Positions 1-5,668 are shown, numbered from the stretch's first letter. The stretch: 9,116 nucleotides of DNA from Clostridiales bacterium (GCA_003533405.1 DQDL01000004.1:1599-10714); one strand, 5' to 3'. Notes: generated by a model not told the origin, from the sequence alone. Program-made: numbers and translations.

Positions 1-274
1 GGCCTGCGACCTCGCAGGATGAAAACCAGCTGCCGTCAAGCTGCATATTCGCAATAAGCGTCTCGGCGACCTTCCTCGGCGGCATGCGCATGAGCTTTGC
101 GCTTGCCATCGCAAAGTTTGCGGCGTAATCGCCGTTTGCGGTGTCCTTGGGTATCTCCACGCTGCCGTTGAGAGTCAGCCCCTCGGGCAGCTCGCCCTTT
201 GCGGCGGCGGCAAGGTATGCGTCGTTTACGAGCTTCGTTATCTGCTCCTTGGCCATCTGAATCATGTTTGCCAT
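1..274 (-). CDS. argS: Arginyl-tRNA synthetase, N-terminal part (cut by window edge)
   Basis: Attaches arginine to tRNA-Arg in the cytoplasm. Only the first 91 codons are present; the gene runs off the left end. The reading starts MANMIQMAKEQITKLV and contains VEIPKDTANGDYAANFAMASAK and then WFSSCEVAG, matching the class I ArgS N-terminal additional domain (PKD..GDY..N.AM..AK, followed by the start of the ..VAGPGFIN segment). The HIGH and KMSKS motifs would lie outside the window. The ATG at 274-272 sits one base after the stop of the DUF1934 gene, and an AAAGGAA ribosome binding site at 285-291 lies within that gene's 3' end, so the two are co-transcribed. Linkage of a DUF1934 gene with argS is also seen in Bacillus subtilis (ywiB-argS), which supports the call. 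The call is confident although the sequence is partial. Confidence 0.93.
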   Translation of the reverse strand, partial: MANMIQMAKEQITKLVNDAYLAAAAKGELPEGLTLNGSVEIPKDTANGDYAANFAMASAKLMRMPPRKVAETLIANMQLDGSWFSSCEVAG

Positions 275-275
275 T

Positions 276-695
276 TTATCTTTGTTCCTTTACACTGATT
301 TTGAGTTGGTTTTTGCTTGACACGGTGTGCTCCATGTTGACCGTGTAGTCGATGCAAAGCTCGCCGCCAAAGTCGTCCAGCCGTGCATTTATCTTCTTGG
401 TTTCGACCTCGAGTGTAGCCGAGCCAAACCGGGTATCATATAAAAAGCTGCTTTTTTGCCCGGGTATGAATACCATGCGGGCGTTGAGCGTTCCGCTGCG
501 CTCGACGGTGACACGGTCGGGCTCGACCACGACCCTTGTCGCCGTTCCGGCAAGTCCGGTCAGCTCACTTTCAAGATAGTACATCTCAAAGCCGTTTTCC
601 GAGCGTGTGTAATAGCCCTCGGTCACAAGCTCGATGGTGTCCGTGTCGTCACCGGCGATGCCCTGAATGCCGGAGACTGTTATGAGCGCTCTCAT
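276..695 (-). CDS. DUF1934 / YwiB-like beta-barrel protein
   Basis: A 139-residue protein of the DUF1934 (YwiB) family. Visible family features are DTIELVTEGYYTRSENGFEMYYLESELTG near residues 19-47, a predicted run of beta strands (VVVEPDRVTVERSG, ARMVFIPGQKSSFLYDT, SATLEVETKKINARLDDFGGELCIDYTV) and the Q/K-rich tail. Family members are small calycin-like barrels of unknown biochemical role. There is no signal peptide or membrane segment, so it is probably cytoplasmic. Its ATG overlaps the murI stop codon (ATGA at 695-692), with a GGAGG site at 703-707 seven bases upstream, so translation is probably coupled to murI. argS starts one base after its stop. The family call is firm; the function is unknown. 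Confidence 0.85.
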   Translation of the reverse strand: MRALITVSGIQGIAGDDTDTIELVTEGYYTRSENGFEMYYLESELTGLAGTATRVVVEPDRVTVERSGTLNARMVFIPGQKSSFLYDTRFGSATLEVETKKINARLDDFGGELCIDYTVNMEHTVSSKNQLKISVKEQR

Positions 696-1501
696 GGCGT
701 ATCCTCCAACGGCGCAGGCTCAACAAAGCCAACATCGCCCTTTAGCTCGCCCAAAAGCACCGGCGCAAGTCTGATGAAATCCTCGGTGCTGCCGGAGGTG
801 AAGTACCGCTCCGAGCCTTGGCCGTCCGAGAGTGCATCGTGCTCGGCAAGATAAGCATACAGCGCCCTCGCCGAAGCGTCGGAGGCGGCAACGAGCACCG
901 TTTCCGGCATATAGCGGCTTATCGCCTCGGCGATTATGCCGTAGTGCGTGCAGCCCAAAAGCAGAGCCTCGACACCTGCGCTTTTCACTGGCTCAAGCGT
1001 CCTTTTGACCACATCGGCAACGAGCGCATCGTCTGCGGAAATGTGTCCGCTTTCGATCATCGGGACAAACTCGGGGCACGGCACGGCCGTCACCTCGGCA
1101 TCGGGGCAAAGCCGCTTCAGCTCCGCCTGAAATGCGCCGCTTTCGATGCTCGTTTTCGTTGCGATAACGCCGAGGCGCTTTTTGCCGGTTCCGGCAAGCT
1201 CACGGGCACCCGGGGTCAGAACGCCGACCGTGTAGGTCGCATTCTCTGCGAGAATATCGGGCGCATTGCTCGATATCGTCCCGCAGGCGGCGAGTATTGC
1301 CTTAACGCCGAAGCTCTCGGCAAAGGCGATGTTCTGCCTTGCGATGGTGCGGATCTGCTGTTTCGGTCTGCCGCCGTAGGGCATACGGCCGGTGTCGCCG
1401 AAGTATATTATGTTTTCGTTTGGCATTATCCGGCGCAGCTCACGCACGGCGGTAAGGCCGCCCAAGCCGGAGTCGAACACGCCTATGGGCTTATTATTCA
1501 T
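692..1501 (-). CDS. murI: Glutamate racemase
   Basis: Interconverts L- and D-glutamate to supply D-Glu for peptidoglycan; cytoplasmic and cofactor-independent. The 269 residues fit the family length. Motifs in order: GVFDSGLGGLT at 7-17, FGDTGRMPYGG at 34-44, AACGTISSN with Cys73, and LLLGCTHYG with Cys184; the two cysteines are the catalytic proton-transfer pair, and His186 and Asp10/Ser11 are also in place. Two positions depart from the commonest form: ACNT is ACGT and GCTHYP is GCTHYG. The ATG at 1501-1499 has a GGAG site at 1512-1515 and a promoter upstream. It is the first gene of the murI > DUF1934 > argS operon and overlaps the next start by four bases. Aspartate racemases are related, but the motif context and gene length favour MurI. 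Confidence 0.93.
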   Translation of the reverse strand: MNNKPIGVFDSGLGGLTAVRELRRIMPNENIIYFGDTGRMPYGGRPKQQIRTIARQNIAFAESFGVKAILAACGTISSNAPDILAENATYTVGVLTPGARELAGTGKKRLGVIATKTSIESGAFQAELKRLCPDAEVTAVPCPEFVPMIESGHISADDALVADVVKRTLEPVKSAGVEALLLGCTHYGIIAEAISRYMPETVLVAASDASARALYAYLAEHDALSDGQGSERYFTSGSTEDFIRLAPVLLGELKGDVGFVEPAPLEDTP

Positions 1502-1534
1502 AGCGATAATACTCCAAATTACTCTAACTGTAAT

Positions 1535-1563
1535 ATAATATGCTAAATCGCAGTAAATTACAA
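1535..1563 (-). promoter_or_regulatory. Vegetative-type promoter for murI operon
   Basis: On the minus strand, TTGTAA (1563-1558) and TATTAT (1540-1535) are separated by exactly 17 bases. They match four of six and five of six positions of the sigma-A consensus. The site lies 34 bases upstream of the murI ATG, with a GGAG ribosome binding site between. It is called from sequence only. Confidence 0.65.
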
Positions 1564-1596
1564 GGCTTTTTTAGTGTGGAATTGGGACGGCAAATC

Positions 1597-1605
1597 TGAT
1601 ATAAT
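1597..1605 (+). promoter_or_regulatory. Extended -10 promoter for the 1640 gene
   Basis: A perfect TATAAT at 1600-1605 is preceded by TG at 1597-1598 (TGATATAAT), an extended -10 element. The position 17 bases further upstream (TGGAAT, 1577-1582) is a poor -35 hexamer, as is common for extended -10 promoters. It faces away from the murI promoter, with the two -10 boxes about 60 bases apart. Confidence 0.65.
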
Positions 1606-1639
1606 AAACAGACGATAATTTTTGATCGGAGGCGTGACT

Positions 1640-2047
1640 TTGAATATAGATCTGACAGGCAAAGAATTTCGCAGGCTGCTCGACATGGTTTACATCGGCA
1701 ACTGGATACTTAACTCCACCCGCACCACCGACCGCTTTGAGGATTACGATCTCGTGCAGGAGAAGCTGTTTTCGCTTTGCGCCAAAAACGGTATGCCCTC
1801 GCTCGTGCAGACATGGCACGGCCATGTGTTTCCCTCCCGGGCCTACGAGGACGGGGGCATCCACGAGGCGATCGCCGACTATGAGGACGCCGTGTTTTTC
1901 GACATTTTAGCCGAGGAGCTCGCCCGCCGTGACATGATAAGCGACGGCCTTGACGACACCGATACCGAGGCGCTGGCGCTCAGGATGGATGAATACATGT
2001 CGGAGTTTGAGAAAAACGGCATTGCAAATCTCAGGCTGGACACATAA
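1640..2047 (+). CDS. Conserved-looking hypothetical protein, 135 aa
   Basis: I do not recognise a named family. The start is set by the ribosome binding site: GGAGG at 1628-1632 is followed after seven bases by TTG at 1640; the in-frame GTG at 1634 is too close to that site and the TTG at 1622 lies upstream of it. From TTG the product begins MNIDLTGKEFRRLLDMVYIGNWILNS. It is rich in Asp and Glu, appears mostly helical, and has an aromatic stretch (LVQTWHGHVFPSRAYED) in the middle. No signal peptide, membrane segment or cysteine ligand cluster is present, so it is probably cytoplasmic. It has its own extended -10 promoter and ends in its own terminator, so it is likely monocistronic. That it is a real gene is well supported by the start signals; its function is unknown. 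Confidence 0.75.
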   Translation: MNIDLTGKEFRRLLDMVYIGNWILNSTRTTDRFEDYDLVQEKLFSLCAKNGMPSLVQTWHGHVFPSRAYEDGGIHEAIADYEDAVFFDILAEELARRDMISDGLDDTDTEALALRMDEYMSEFEKNGIANLRLDT

Positions 2048-2069
2048 AACCGAATTTTCCGCAAAAGCT

Positions 2070-2103
2070 AACTGCGTCGGGCAACCGGCGCAGTTTATTT
2101 TTT
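2070..2103 (+). terminator. Intrinsic terminator with GCAA tetraloop
   Basis: Arms 2070-2080 and 2085-2095 form an 11-bp stem (one T-G wobble) closed by a GCAA loop, a GNRA-type tetraloop, and are followed by TATTTTTT (2096-2103). It ends the 1640-2047 gene. The T tract ends one base before the spoVAC ribosome binding site, so any transcript of spoVAC initiated upstream must read through it. Confidence 0.85.
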
Positions 2104-2116
2104 CGGAGATACACAC

Positions 2117-2554
2117 ATGAACATGACAAACGACGAATACAAGCGCTATTCCGACACGCACCAGCCCCGCTCACGGATGCTCGGCAATATGTGCAAAGCC
2201 TTTTGGGTCGGCGGGCTTATATGCTGTGTCGGGCAATTTATAAGCGGCCTGTATATGCAGCACGGGCTAAGTAAACTCGATGCCGGCTCTGCGACCTCGG
2301 TTACGCTCGTTTTCATCGGCGCACTGCTCACGGGCTTCGGCATTTACGACCGGCTCGCAAAATACGCAGGCGGCGGCACGCTCGTGCCGATAACGGGCTT
2401 TGCAAACTCGGTCGTAGCCCCGGCCTTGGAGTTTAAGACCGAAGGCTTCGTGACCGGCACGGCGGCAAAAATGTTCGTCATCGCAGGCCCCGTCATCGTC
2501 TACGGCACCGCCGCAAGCGTCGTGTACGGGCTTATACTATGTTTAATCAGGTGA
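2117..2554 (+). CDS. spoVAC: Stage V sporulation protein AC (dipicolinate transport)
   Basis: SpoVAC is a membrane protein of the spore SpoVA system that moves dipicolinic acid in sporulation and germination; in Bacillus it has been described as a mechanosensitive-type channel. The 145-residue length fits. Family sequence is clear: a hydrophilic N terminus, AFWVGGLICCVGQFISGLY (about 28-46), a second hydrophobic segment SVTLVFIGALLTGFGIYDRL, the hallmark GGGTLVPITGFANSVVAPALEFKTEG (about 85-110), then AKMFVIAGPVIVYGTAASVVYGLIL. GGAG at 2105-2108 is eight bases before ATG. Unusually, spoVAD and spoVAE do not follow; instead there is one small gene and then a terminator. No convincing sigma-F/G promoter was found by eye upstream. 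Confidence 0.93.
   Translation: MNMTNDEYKRYSDTHQPRSRMLGNMCKAFWVGGLICCVGQFISGLYMQHGLSKLDAGSATSVTLVFIGALLTGFGIYDRLAKYAGGGTLVPITGFANSVVAPALEFKTEGFVTGTAAKMFVIAGPVIVYGTAASVVYGLILCLIR
2549..2554 (+). promoter_or_regulatory. Ribosome binding site overlapping spoVAC stop
   Basis: AGGTGA at 2549-2554 is a Shine-Dalgarno match six bases before the ATG at 2561. The same six bases encode the last Arg and the stop codon of spoVAC. This supports translation of the small downstream frame and suggests coupling to spoVAC. Confidence 0.7.
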
Positions 2555-2560
2555 TCAAAA

Positions 2561-2701
2561 ATGAAGCACAAAAAGAAAAACACCGGCTCGCTGCCGGAGC
2601 ATCAGAATATGCCCTACCGGGATTACCGTGGCAGGGATAATTCCGTCAACAAGACCCATGAGCCGAAGGCCCCCGACGGGGTCGCCGGTGACTGGAGATA
2701 A
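2561..2701 (+). CDS. Small hydrophilic protein of unknown function, 46 aa
   Basis: A short frame, ATG to TAA, lies six bases after spoVAC and directly before a terminator. The product starts MKHKKKNTGSLPEHQNMPYR and ends PDGVAGDWR. It is strongly basic at the N terminus, rich in Lys, Arg, Asp, Asn and Pro, and has no cysteine, signal peptide or membrane segment; it is probably disordered. The AGGTGA site overlapping the spoVAC stop and the terminator that begins at its own stop codon argue that it is a true gene and the last of a two-gene unit. The pairing with spoVAC suggests a spore role, but the sequence does not resemble the alpha/beta-type small acid-soluble proteins, so I assign no function. 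Confidence 0.65.
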   Translation: MKHKKKNTGSLPEHQNMPYRDYRGRDNSVNKTHEPKAPDGVAGDWR

Positions 2702-2728
2702 AAAAGTCGTCAAATGACGACTTTTTTT
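2700..2728 (+). terminator. Intrinsic terminator after spoVAC unit
   Basis: A 6-bp GTCGTC/GACGAC stem (2706-2711 with 2716-2721) around an AAAT loop is extended by an A-run (2700-2705) pairing with a T-run (2722-2728). It overlaps the stop codon of the small gene. The A/T flanks would allow it to work in both directions, but no gene converges on it. Confidence 0.85.
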
Positions 2729-2729
2729 G

Positions 2730-2758
2730 TTGCTTTATTTGCGCAGACACGCTATAAT
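2730..2758 (+). promoter_or_regulatory. Promoter of the TetR-surface protein operon
   Basis: TTGCTT (2730-2735) and a perfect TATAAT (2753-2758) are 17 bases apart, a vegetative sigma-A type arrangement. The -35 box begins immediately after the T tract of the preceding terminator. Transcription would start near 2764-2766, at the edge of the palindrome. Confidence 0.75.
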
Positions 2759-2765
2759 GAGTCTA

Positions 2766-2779
2766 TGGTACATGTACCA
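2766..2779 (+). promoter_or_regulatory. 14-bp perfect palindrome, likely TetR operator
   Basis: TGGTACATGTACCA is a perfect inverted repeat without spacer, placed seven bases after the -10 box and about 20 bases before the regulator's start codon. TetR-family repressors bind such palindromes over their own promoters, and the nearest gene is a TetR-type regulator. A bound dimer here would block RNA polymerase at the start site. The autoregulation is inferred from position and symmetry. Confidence 0.65.
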
Positions 2780-2801
2780 GTATATTAATGGAAGTGGTAA
2801 A

Positions 2802-3515
2802 ATGACACTCAGGACCGCAGGCTTGGAGACGAAAAAGCGAATACTGTCCGTGTGCGTGCGCCTGTTCCTCGAACAGGGGTATAAAAACACCACCGTGCGG
2901 CAGATAGTCAACGAGGCGGACACCTCGATAAGCGCATTTCAGAACATTTTTCATTCAAAGGATGGCGTTTTATTAGACCTCGTTGGCTCAATGTTCGGCG
3001 GCCAGTTCGGCACGGCTCGTGATATAACGGGGCTGCGCCTGCCGCCGGTGTACACCTACGCCGTGGAGACCGCCATCCAGCTCACGCTCACAGAGCTCAA
3101 CGAAAACCTGCGTGAAATTTACATTGAGGCCTACTCCCTGCCGAGCATCTCAGAGTACATATACCTGAGCACGACCGCCGAGCTCAAGGCCATTTTCGGC
3201 GCAAACTTCCCCGACTACACCGTCGCCGATTTTTACGAGATGGATATCGGCAGCTCCGGCATCATGCGAAGCTACATGACGAAAAAGTGCGACATCCACT
3301 TTCCTCTCGAGCGCAAGCTGGAGCGGTTTTTGACGGCGGCGCTGCGGGTGTACAAAGTGCCCGAGGACGAGGTTCAGAGGATAACCGCTTTTATCGCAGG
3401 ACTTGATGTTGTGGATATCGCAAACACGGTCATGCAGAAGCTGTTTTATATGTTGGAAATGAAATATGAATTCAAGCTGTCCAATGACGGCAAGACAAAG
3501 GAGGAACGAATATGA
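2802..3515 (+). CDS. TetR/AcrR-type transcriptional regulator
   Basis: A 237-residue DNA-binding regulator. The N-terminal TetR helix-turn-helix is clear: TKKRILSVCVRLFLEQGYKNTTVRQIVNEADTSIS at about 10-44, then AFQNIFHSKDGVLLDL; the usual F-Y-x-x-F of the recognition region is F-Q-N-I-F. The rest is helical, as expected for a ligand-binding and dimerisation domain, with no ligand evident. In-frame starts at 2757 and 2772 lie in the -10 box and the palindrome, so the ATG at 2802, after GGAAGTGG, is preferred. Its TGA overlaps the ATG of the surface protein (ATGA at 3512-3515), so both come from one transcript. It probably represses its own promoter, and with it the surface protein, through the palindrome at 2766-2779. 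Family firm; ligand unknown. Confidence 0.88.
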   Translation: MTLRTAGLETKKRILSVCVRLFLEQGYKNTTVRQIVNEADTSISAFQNIFHSKDGVLLDLVGSMFGGQFGTARDITGLRLPPVYTYAVETAIQLTLTELNENLREIYIEAYSLPSISEYIYLSTTAELKAIFGANFPDYTVADFYEMDIGSSGIMRSYMTKKCDIHFPLERKLERFLTAALRVYKVPEDEVQRITAFIAGLDVVDIANTVMQKLFYMLEMKYEFKLSNDGKTKEERI

Positions 3516-5092
3516 AAAAGAAAGTGCTGAGCATCGTACTTGCGCTGTGCCTTATAGCATGCCTTATCCCGCTGATGGGTGCGGCGACGAACGATGTGAC
3601 CTGCCCGGGCTGCGGAAGCTCAGAGTATCTGACGAAGCTCGACGGCCAGTACGGCTATAAGACCGCTCAAGTCGGCGATGCAGCAAAGGGTCACTACGCA
3701 GTGTACCGTTGCACAAGCCCGGTATGCAGCCAGTCCAGCTGCGGCTACTGGGATTACCTCGCAGGCGATGTCATCCCCCACGACTACAACAAATGGGGCG
3801 AGTGCACGACCTGCTGGTACGAGTGTATGCACAGCAGCACCGACCGTATCTGGCGCAGCGAAAACGGCCAGTATTGGAAAGAGTGCGGTGCATGCGGCCG
3901 TGAGTTTGCGAAAAAGGACATTCCTGTTGTCACGATAAGTGCTCCCGACGAGGTCTGCCGCACGCAGGACTGTGCCTTTACATTTAATCTTCCCGAGGGC
4001 TGCGTGAACCCCGAGTACGGCTACGAGTTTGTGAGCGTCGGCAGCGGCGACAGCGCCGTTATAAATAATGGCGTGTGCTCCGGCAAGATCGAGGCCGAGT
4101 GGTACGCTCCCGACGAGAGCAGCTTCACGCTCACGGCCTATGTCACCACCTCAGACGGCTTCACCGTGACCGCATCCAAGGTCATCAAGGTAGTTGACGG
4201 TCACCGTGGCGGCACGGCAGACTGCCGCACTAAGGCGGTCTGCGAGATATGCGGCCAGCCCTACGGCGATGTTGACAAGTCAAACCACACCGGCGGTACG
4301 GAGCTTAAAAACGACAAACCCGCCACCTGCACCGTCGACGGCTACACCGGCGATATCTGCTGCATCGGCTGCGGCGATGTGCTCACCGCAGGCAAGGCTA
4401 TCCCTGCTGAGGGGCACAAGGGCGGCACGGCAGATTGCCACAGCAAGGCGATCTGCGAGGTTTGCCATCAGCCCTACGGCGATGTTGACAAGTCAAACCA
4501 CACCGGCGGCACGGAGCTGAGGGGCGACAAGCCTGCCACCTGCGTGGATGCCGGCTACACCGGCGACACCTACTGCCTCGGCTGCAATGCGGTTCTCGTC
4601 ACCGGCAAGGCTCTCCCCGCTGAGGGTCACATCGGCGGCGTGGCGGATTGCCACACCAAAGCGATCTGCGCAATTTGCGACCAGCCCTACGGCGATGTTG
4701 ACAAGGCAAACCACACCGGCGGCACGGAGCTGAGGGGCGACAAGCCCGCCACCTGCACCGTTGACGGCTACACCGGCGACACCTACTGCCTCGGCTGCGG
4801 CGAAATTCTCGTCACAGGCGAAGCGATACCCGCCGAAGGACACAAGGGCGGCACGGCGACCACGACCGAAAAGGCGGTCTGCGAGGTATGCGGCGAGCCC
4901 TACGGTGAGCTTCTGCCCGCTCCCGAGCCCACGCCCACGCCTGCTCCCACTCCCGCTCCGACCGACAAGCCCGCAGATGACGGCACGCCCAAGACCGGCG
5001 ACGACGGCAGCGTCACGCTGTGGCTTGCCATCCTGCTTATCTCCGGCGGCGCAATAACCGTGACCGTGAGGTCGGCAAGAAAATCTAAATAA
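3512..5092 (+). CDS. Secreted cysteine-rich repeat protein with sortase-type anchor
   Basis: A 526-residue exported protein. Residues 1-25 form a signal peptide (MKKK, hydrophobic core, likely cleavage near MGA-A). Residues 26-133 are Cys-rich, with CPGC at 31-34, CTTC at 98-101 and CGAC at 125-128, spaced like zinc-ribbon ligands. Residues about 137-229 look like an Ig-like beta sandwich (VTISAPDEV ... FTLTAYVTTSDGFTVTASKVIKV). Three 71-residue repeats cover 230-442 and a partial fourth 443-467, each opening GHxGG and, in the full copies, carrying KAxCxxC and YCxGC or CCxGC. A Pro/Thr linker leads to TPKTGDD at 492-498, a hydrophobic segment (about 501-519) and an RSARKSK tail, i.e. a variant LPXTG sorting signal. 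AAGGAGG at 3498-3504 precedes ATG by seven bases. It likely sits on the cell wall; its ligand is unknown. Confidence 0.85.
   Translation: MKKKVLSIVLALCLIACLIPLMGAATNDVTCPGCGSSEYLTKLDGQYGYKTAQVGDAAKGHYAVYRCTSPVCSQSSCGYWDYLAGDVIPHDYNKWGECTTCWYECMHSSTDRIWRSENGQYWKECGACGREFAKKDIPVVTISAPDEVCRTQDCAFTFNLPEGCVNPEYGYEFVSVGSGDSAVINNGVCSGKIEAEWYAPDESSFTLTAYVTTSDGFTVTASKVIKVVDGHRGGTADCRTKAVCEICGQPYGDVDKSNHTGGTELKNDKPATCTVDGYTGDICCIGCGDVLTAGKAIPAEGHKGGTADCHSKAICEVCHQPYGDVDKSNHTGGTELRGDKPATCVDAGYTGDTYCLGCNAVLVTGKALPAEGHIGGVADCHTKAICAICDQPYGDVDKANHTGGTELRGDKPATCTVDGYTGDTYCLGCGEILVTGEAIPAEGHKGGTATTTEKAVCEVCGEPYGELLPAPEPTPTPAPTPAPTDKPADDGTPKTGDDGSVTLWLAILLISGGAITVTVRSARKSK
4199..4912 (+). repeat. Coding tandem repeats, 213-bp unit, three full copies plus a partial
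   Basis: Units start at 4199, 4412, 4625 and (partial) 4838, each full copy exactly 213 bp or 71 codons with no indels. Blocks such as QPYGDVDK, NHTGGTEL, DKPATC and GYTGD are kept in all three full copies and the DNA under them is near-identical, which points to recent duplication or gene conversion. The fourth copy stops after the CEVCGEPYGEL segment and runs into the Pro/Thr linker. Confidence 0.93.
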
Positions 5093-5097
5093 GCATG

Positions 5098-5131
5098 AAA
5101 AAAGCTCGGTTCAGCAGAACCGAGCTTTTTT
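5098..5131. terminator. Bidirectional terminator between converging operons
   Basis: A perfect 15-bp stem: AAAAAA plus GCTCGGTTC (5098-5112) pairs with GAACCGAGC plus TTTTTT (5117-5131) around an AGCA loop. It lies six bases after the stop of the plus-strand surface-protein gene and nine bases from the stop of the minus-strand lipoprotein gene. The T-run on one strand and the A-run (T-run on the other strand) let it serve both. Confidence 0.9.
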
Positions 5132-5140
5132 GCGTCTAAT

Positions 5141-5665
5141 TTACTTATCATTAGCTGCAACGGCGTATTCGATGGCGGTCAGGGTGCCGTCATCGCCGAC
5201 GGCAAGCTTGAGTACCGTGGAGCCCTGCGTGTACTTGTACACATCGCCGACCTGCTTATATTCGCCGGTCAAAAGCGCCTGAGCATCCTCAAGCTTCATG
5301 CCGATCTTGAGCCCCTGCGGGGTCTGGACGGTGTCGTCGGCGACGGTGATGCCGGTGATGCGCTTAACCCCGTCAACATCGTTTACCATGACCTCAAAGC
5401 CGTCGTAGTAGTAGAAATAGTCCTTGCCCTGATATGCGCAGCTGTCGGACTCGAAGGTGCCGTTAACAGGCTCGCCGAGTGCTGCAAGAACAGTCTCGGC
5501 AGGATCCATGATGCCGAACTTCGTGTCGCCCGAGGCATAGTACAGCTCGCCGTAATCGGGCGTGTAGTCGTCGGTCTTGGCATCGTCACGAGGCTCGACC
5601 TCAGAGCATGCACACATAAATAGCACCGTCATGACCGAAAGCAAAATTGCGATTATTTTTTTCAT
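5141..5665 (-). CDS. Putative lipoprotein, last gene of the dlt-like operon
   Basis: A 174-residue exported protein. It starts MKKIIAILLSVMTVLFMCACS: a short basic N terminus, a hydrophobic core and a cysteine after Ala (Cys20) that fits a lipobox, so it is probably lipid-anchored on the outer face of the membrane. An acidic linker (EVEPRDDAKTDDYTPDYGE) follows. The mature part appears to hold two related alpha/beta segments, PAETVLAALGEP ... DYFYYYDGFEVMVNDVDGVKRITGITV and LKIGMKLEDAQALL ... YKYTQGSTVLKLAVGDDGTLTAIEYAV, which may be an internal duplication. The ATG lies three bases after the stop of the SGNH-like gene, with GGGAG eight bases upstream, so it belongs to that operon. I know no function; an accessory role in acyl transfer or substrate binding outside the cell is inference. 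Confidence 0.78.
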   Translation of the reverse strand: MKKIIAILLSVMTVLFMCACSEVEPRDDAKTDDYTPDYGELYYASGDTKFGIMDPAETVLAALGEPVNGTFESDSCAYQGKDYFYYYDGFEVMVNDVDGVKRITGITVADDTVQTPQGLKIGMKLEDAQALLTGEYKQVGDVYKYTQGSTVLKLAVGDDGTLTAIEYAVAANDK

Positions 5666-5668
5666 AGC

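Noticed and set aside
818..1546. Long plus-strand open frame opposite murI (242 codons)
   Set aside because: It is antisense to a clear murI with full motifs, has no ribosome binding site worth noting and reads as low-complexity GC-rich shadow coding.
2019..2049. GCATT ... CATAAAA as a sigma-G type promoter for spoVAC
   Set aside because: Spacing is 19 bases and both boxes are imperfect; too weak to annotate.
2727..2801. Upstream in-frame extension of the TetR gene
   Set aside because: It would start in the terminator, promoter or palindrome; the encoded residues do not look like a TetR N terminus, and the ATG at 2802 has a fitting ribosome binding site.
4493..4843. Minus-strand open frame inside the repeat region, itself repetitive
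   Set aside because: Its repeats merely mirror the plus-strand 213-bp coding repeats; the plus frame has a signal peptide and anchor, this one has nothing.
4199..4912. Repeat array considered as CRISPR or a mobile-element repeat
   Set aside because: Units are 213 bp, contiguous, in frame and protein-coding; there are no short repeats with unique spacers.
5229..5242. Inverted repeat GTGTACTTGTACAC as a second TetR site
   Set aside because: It lies within the lipoprotein coding sequence (codons for VYKYT), far from any promoter, and differs from the 2766-2779 palindrome; likely chance.
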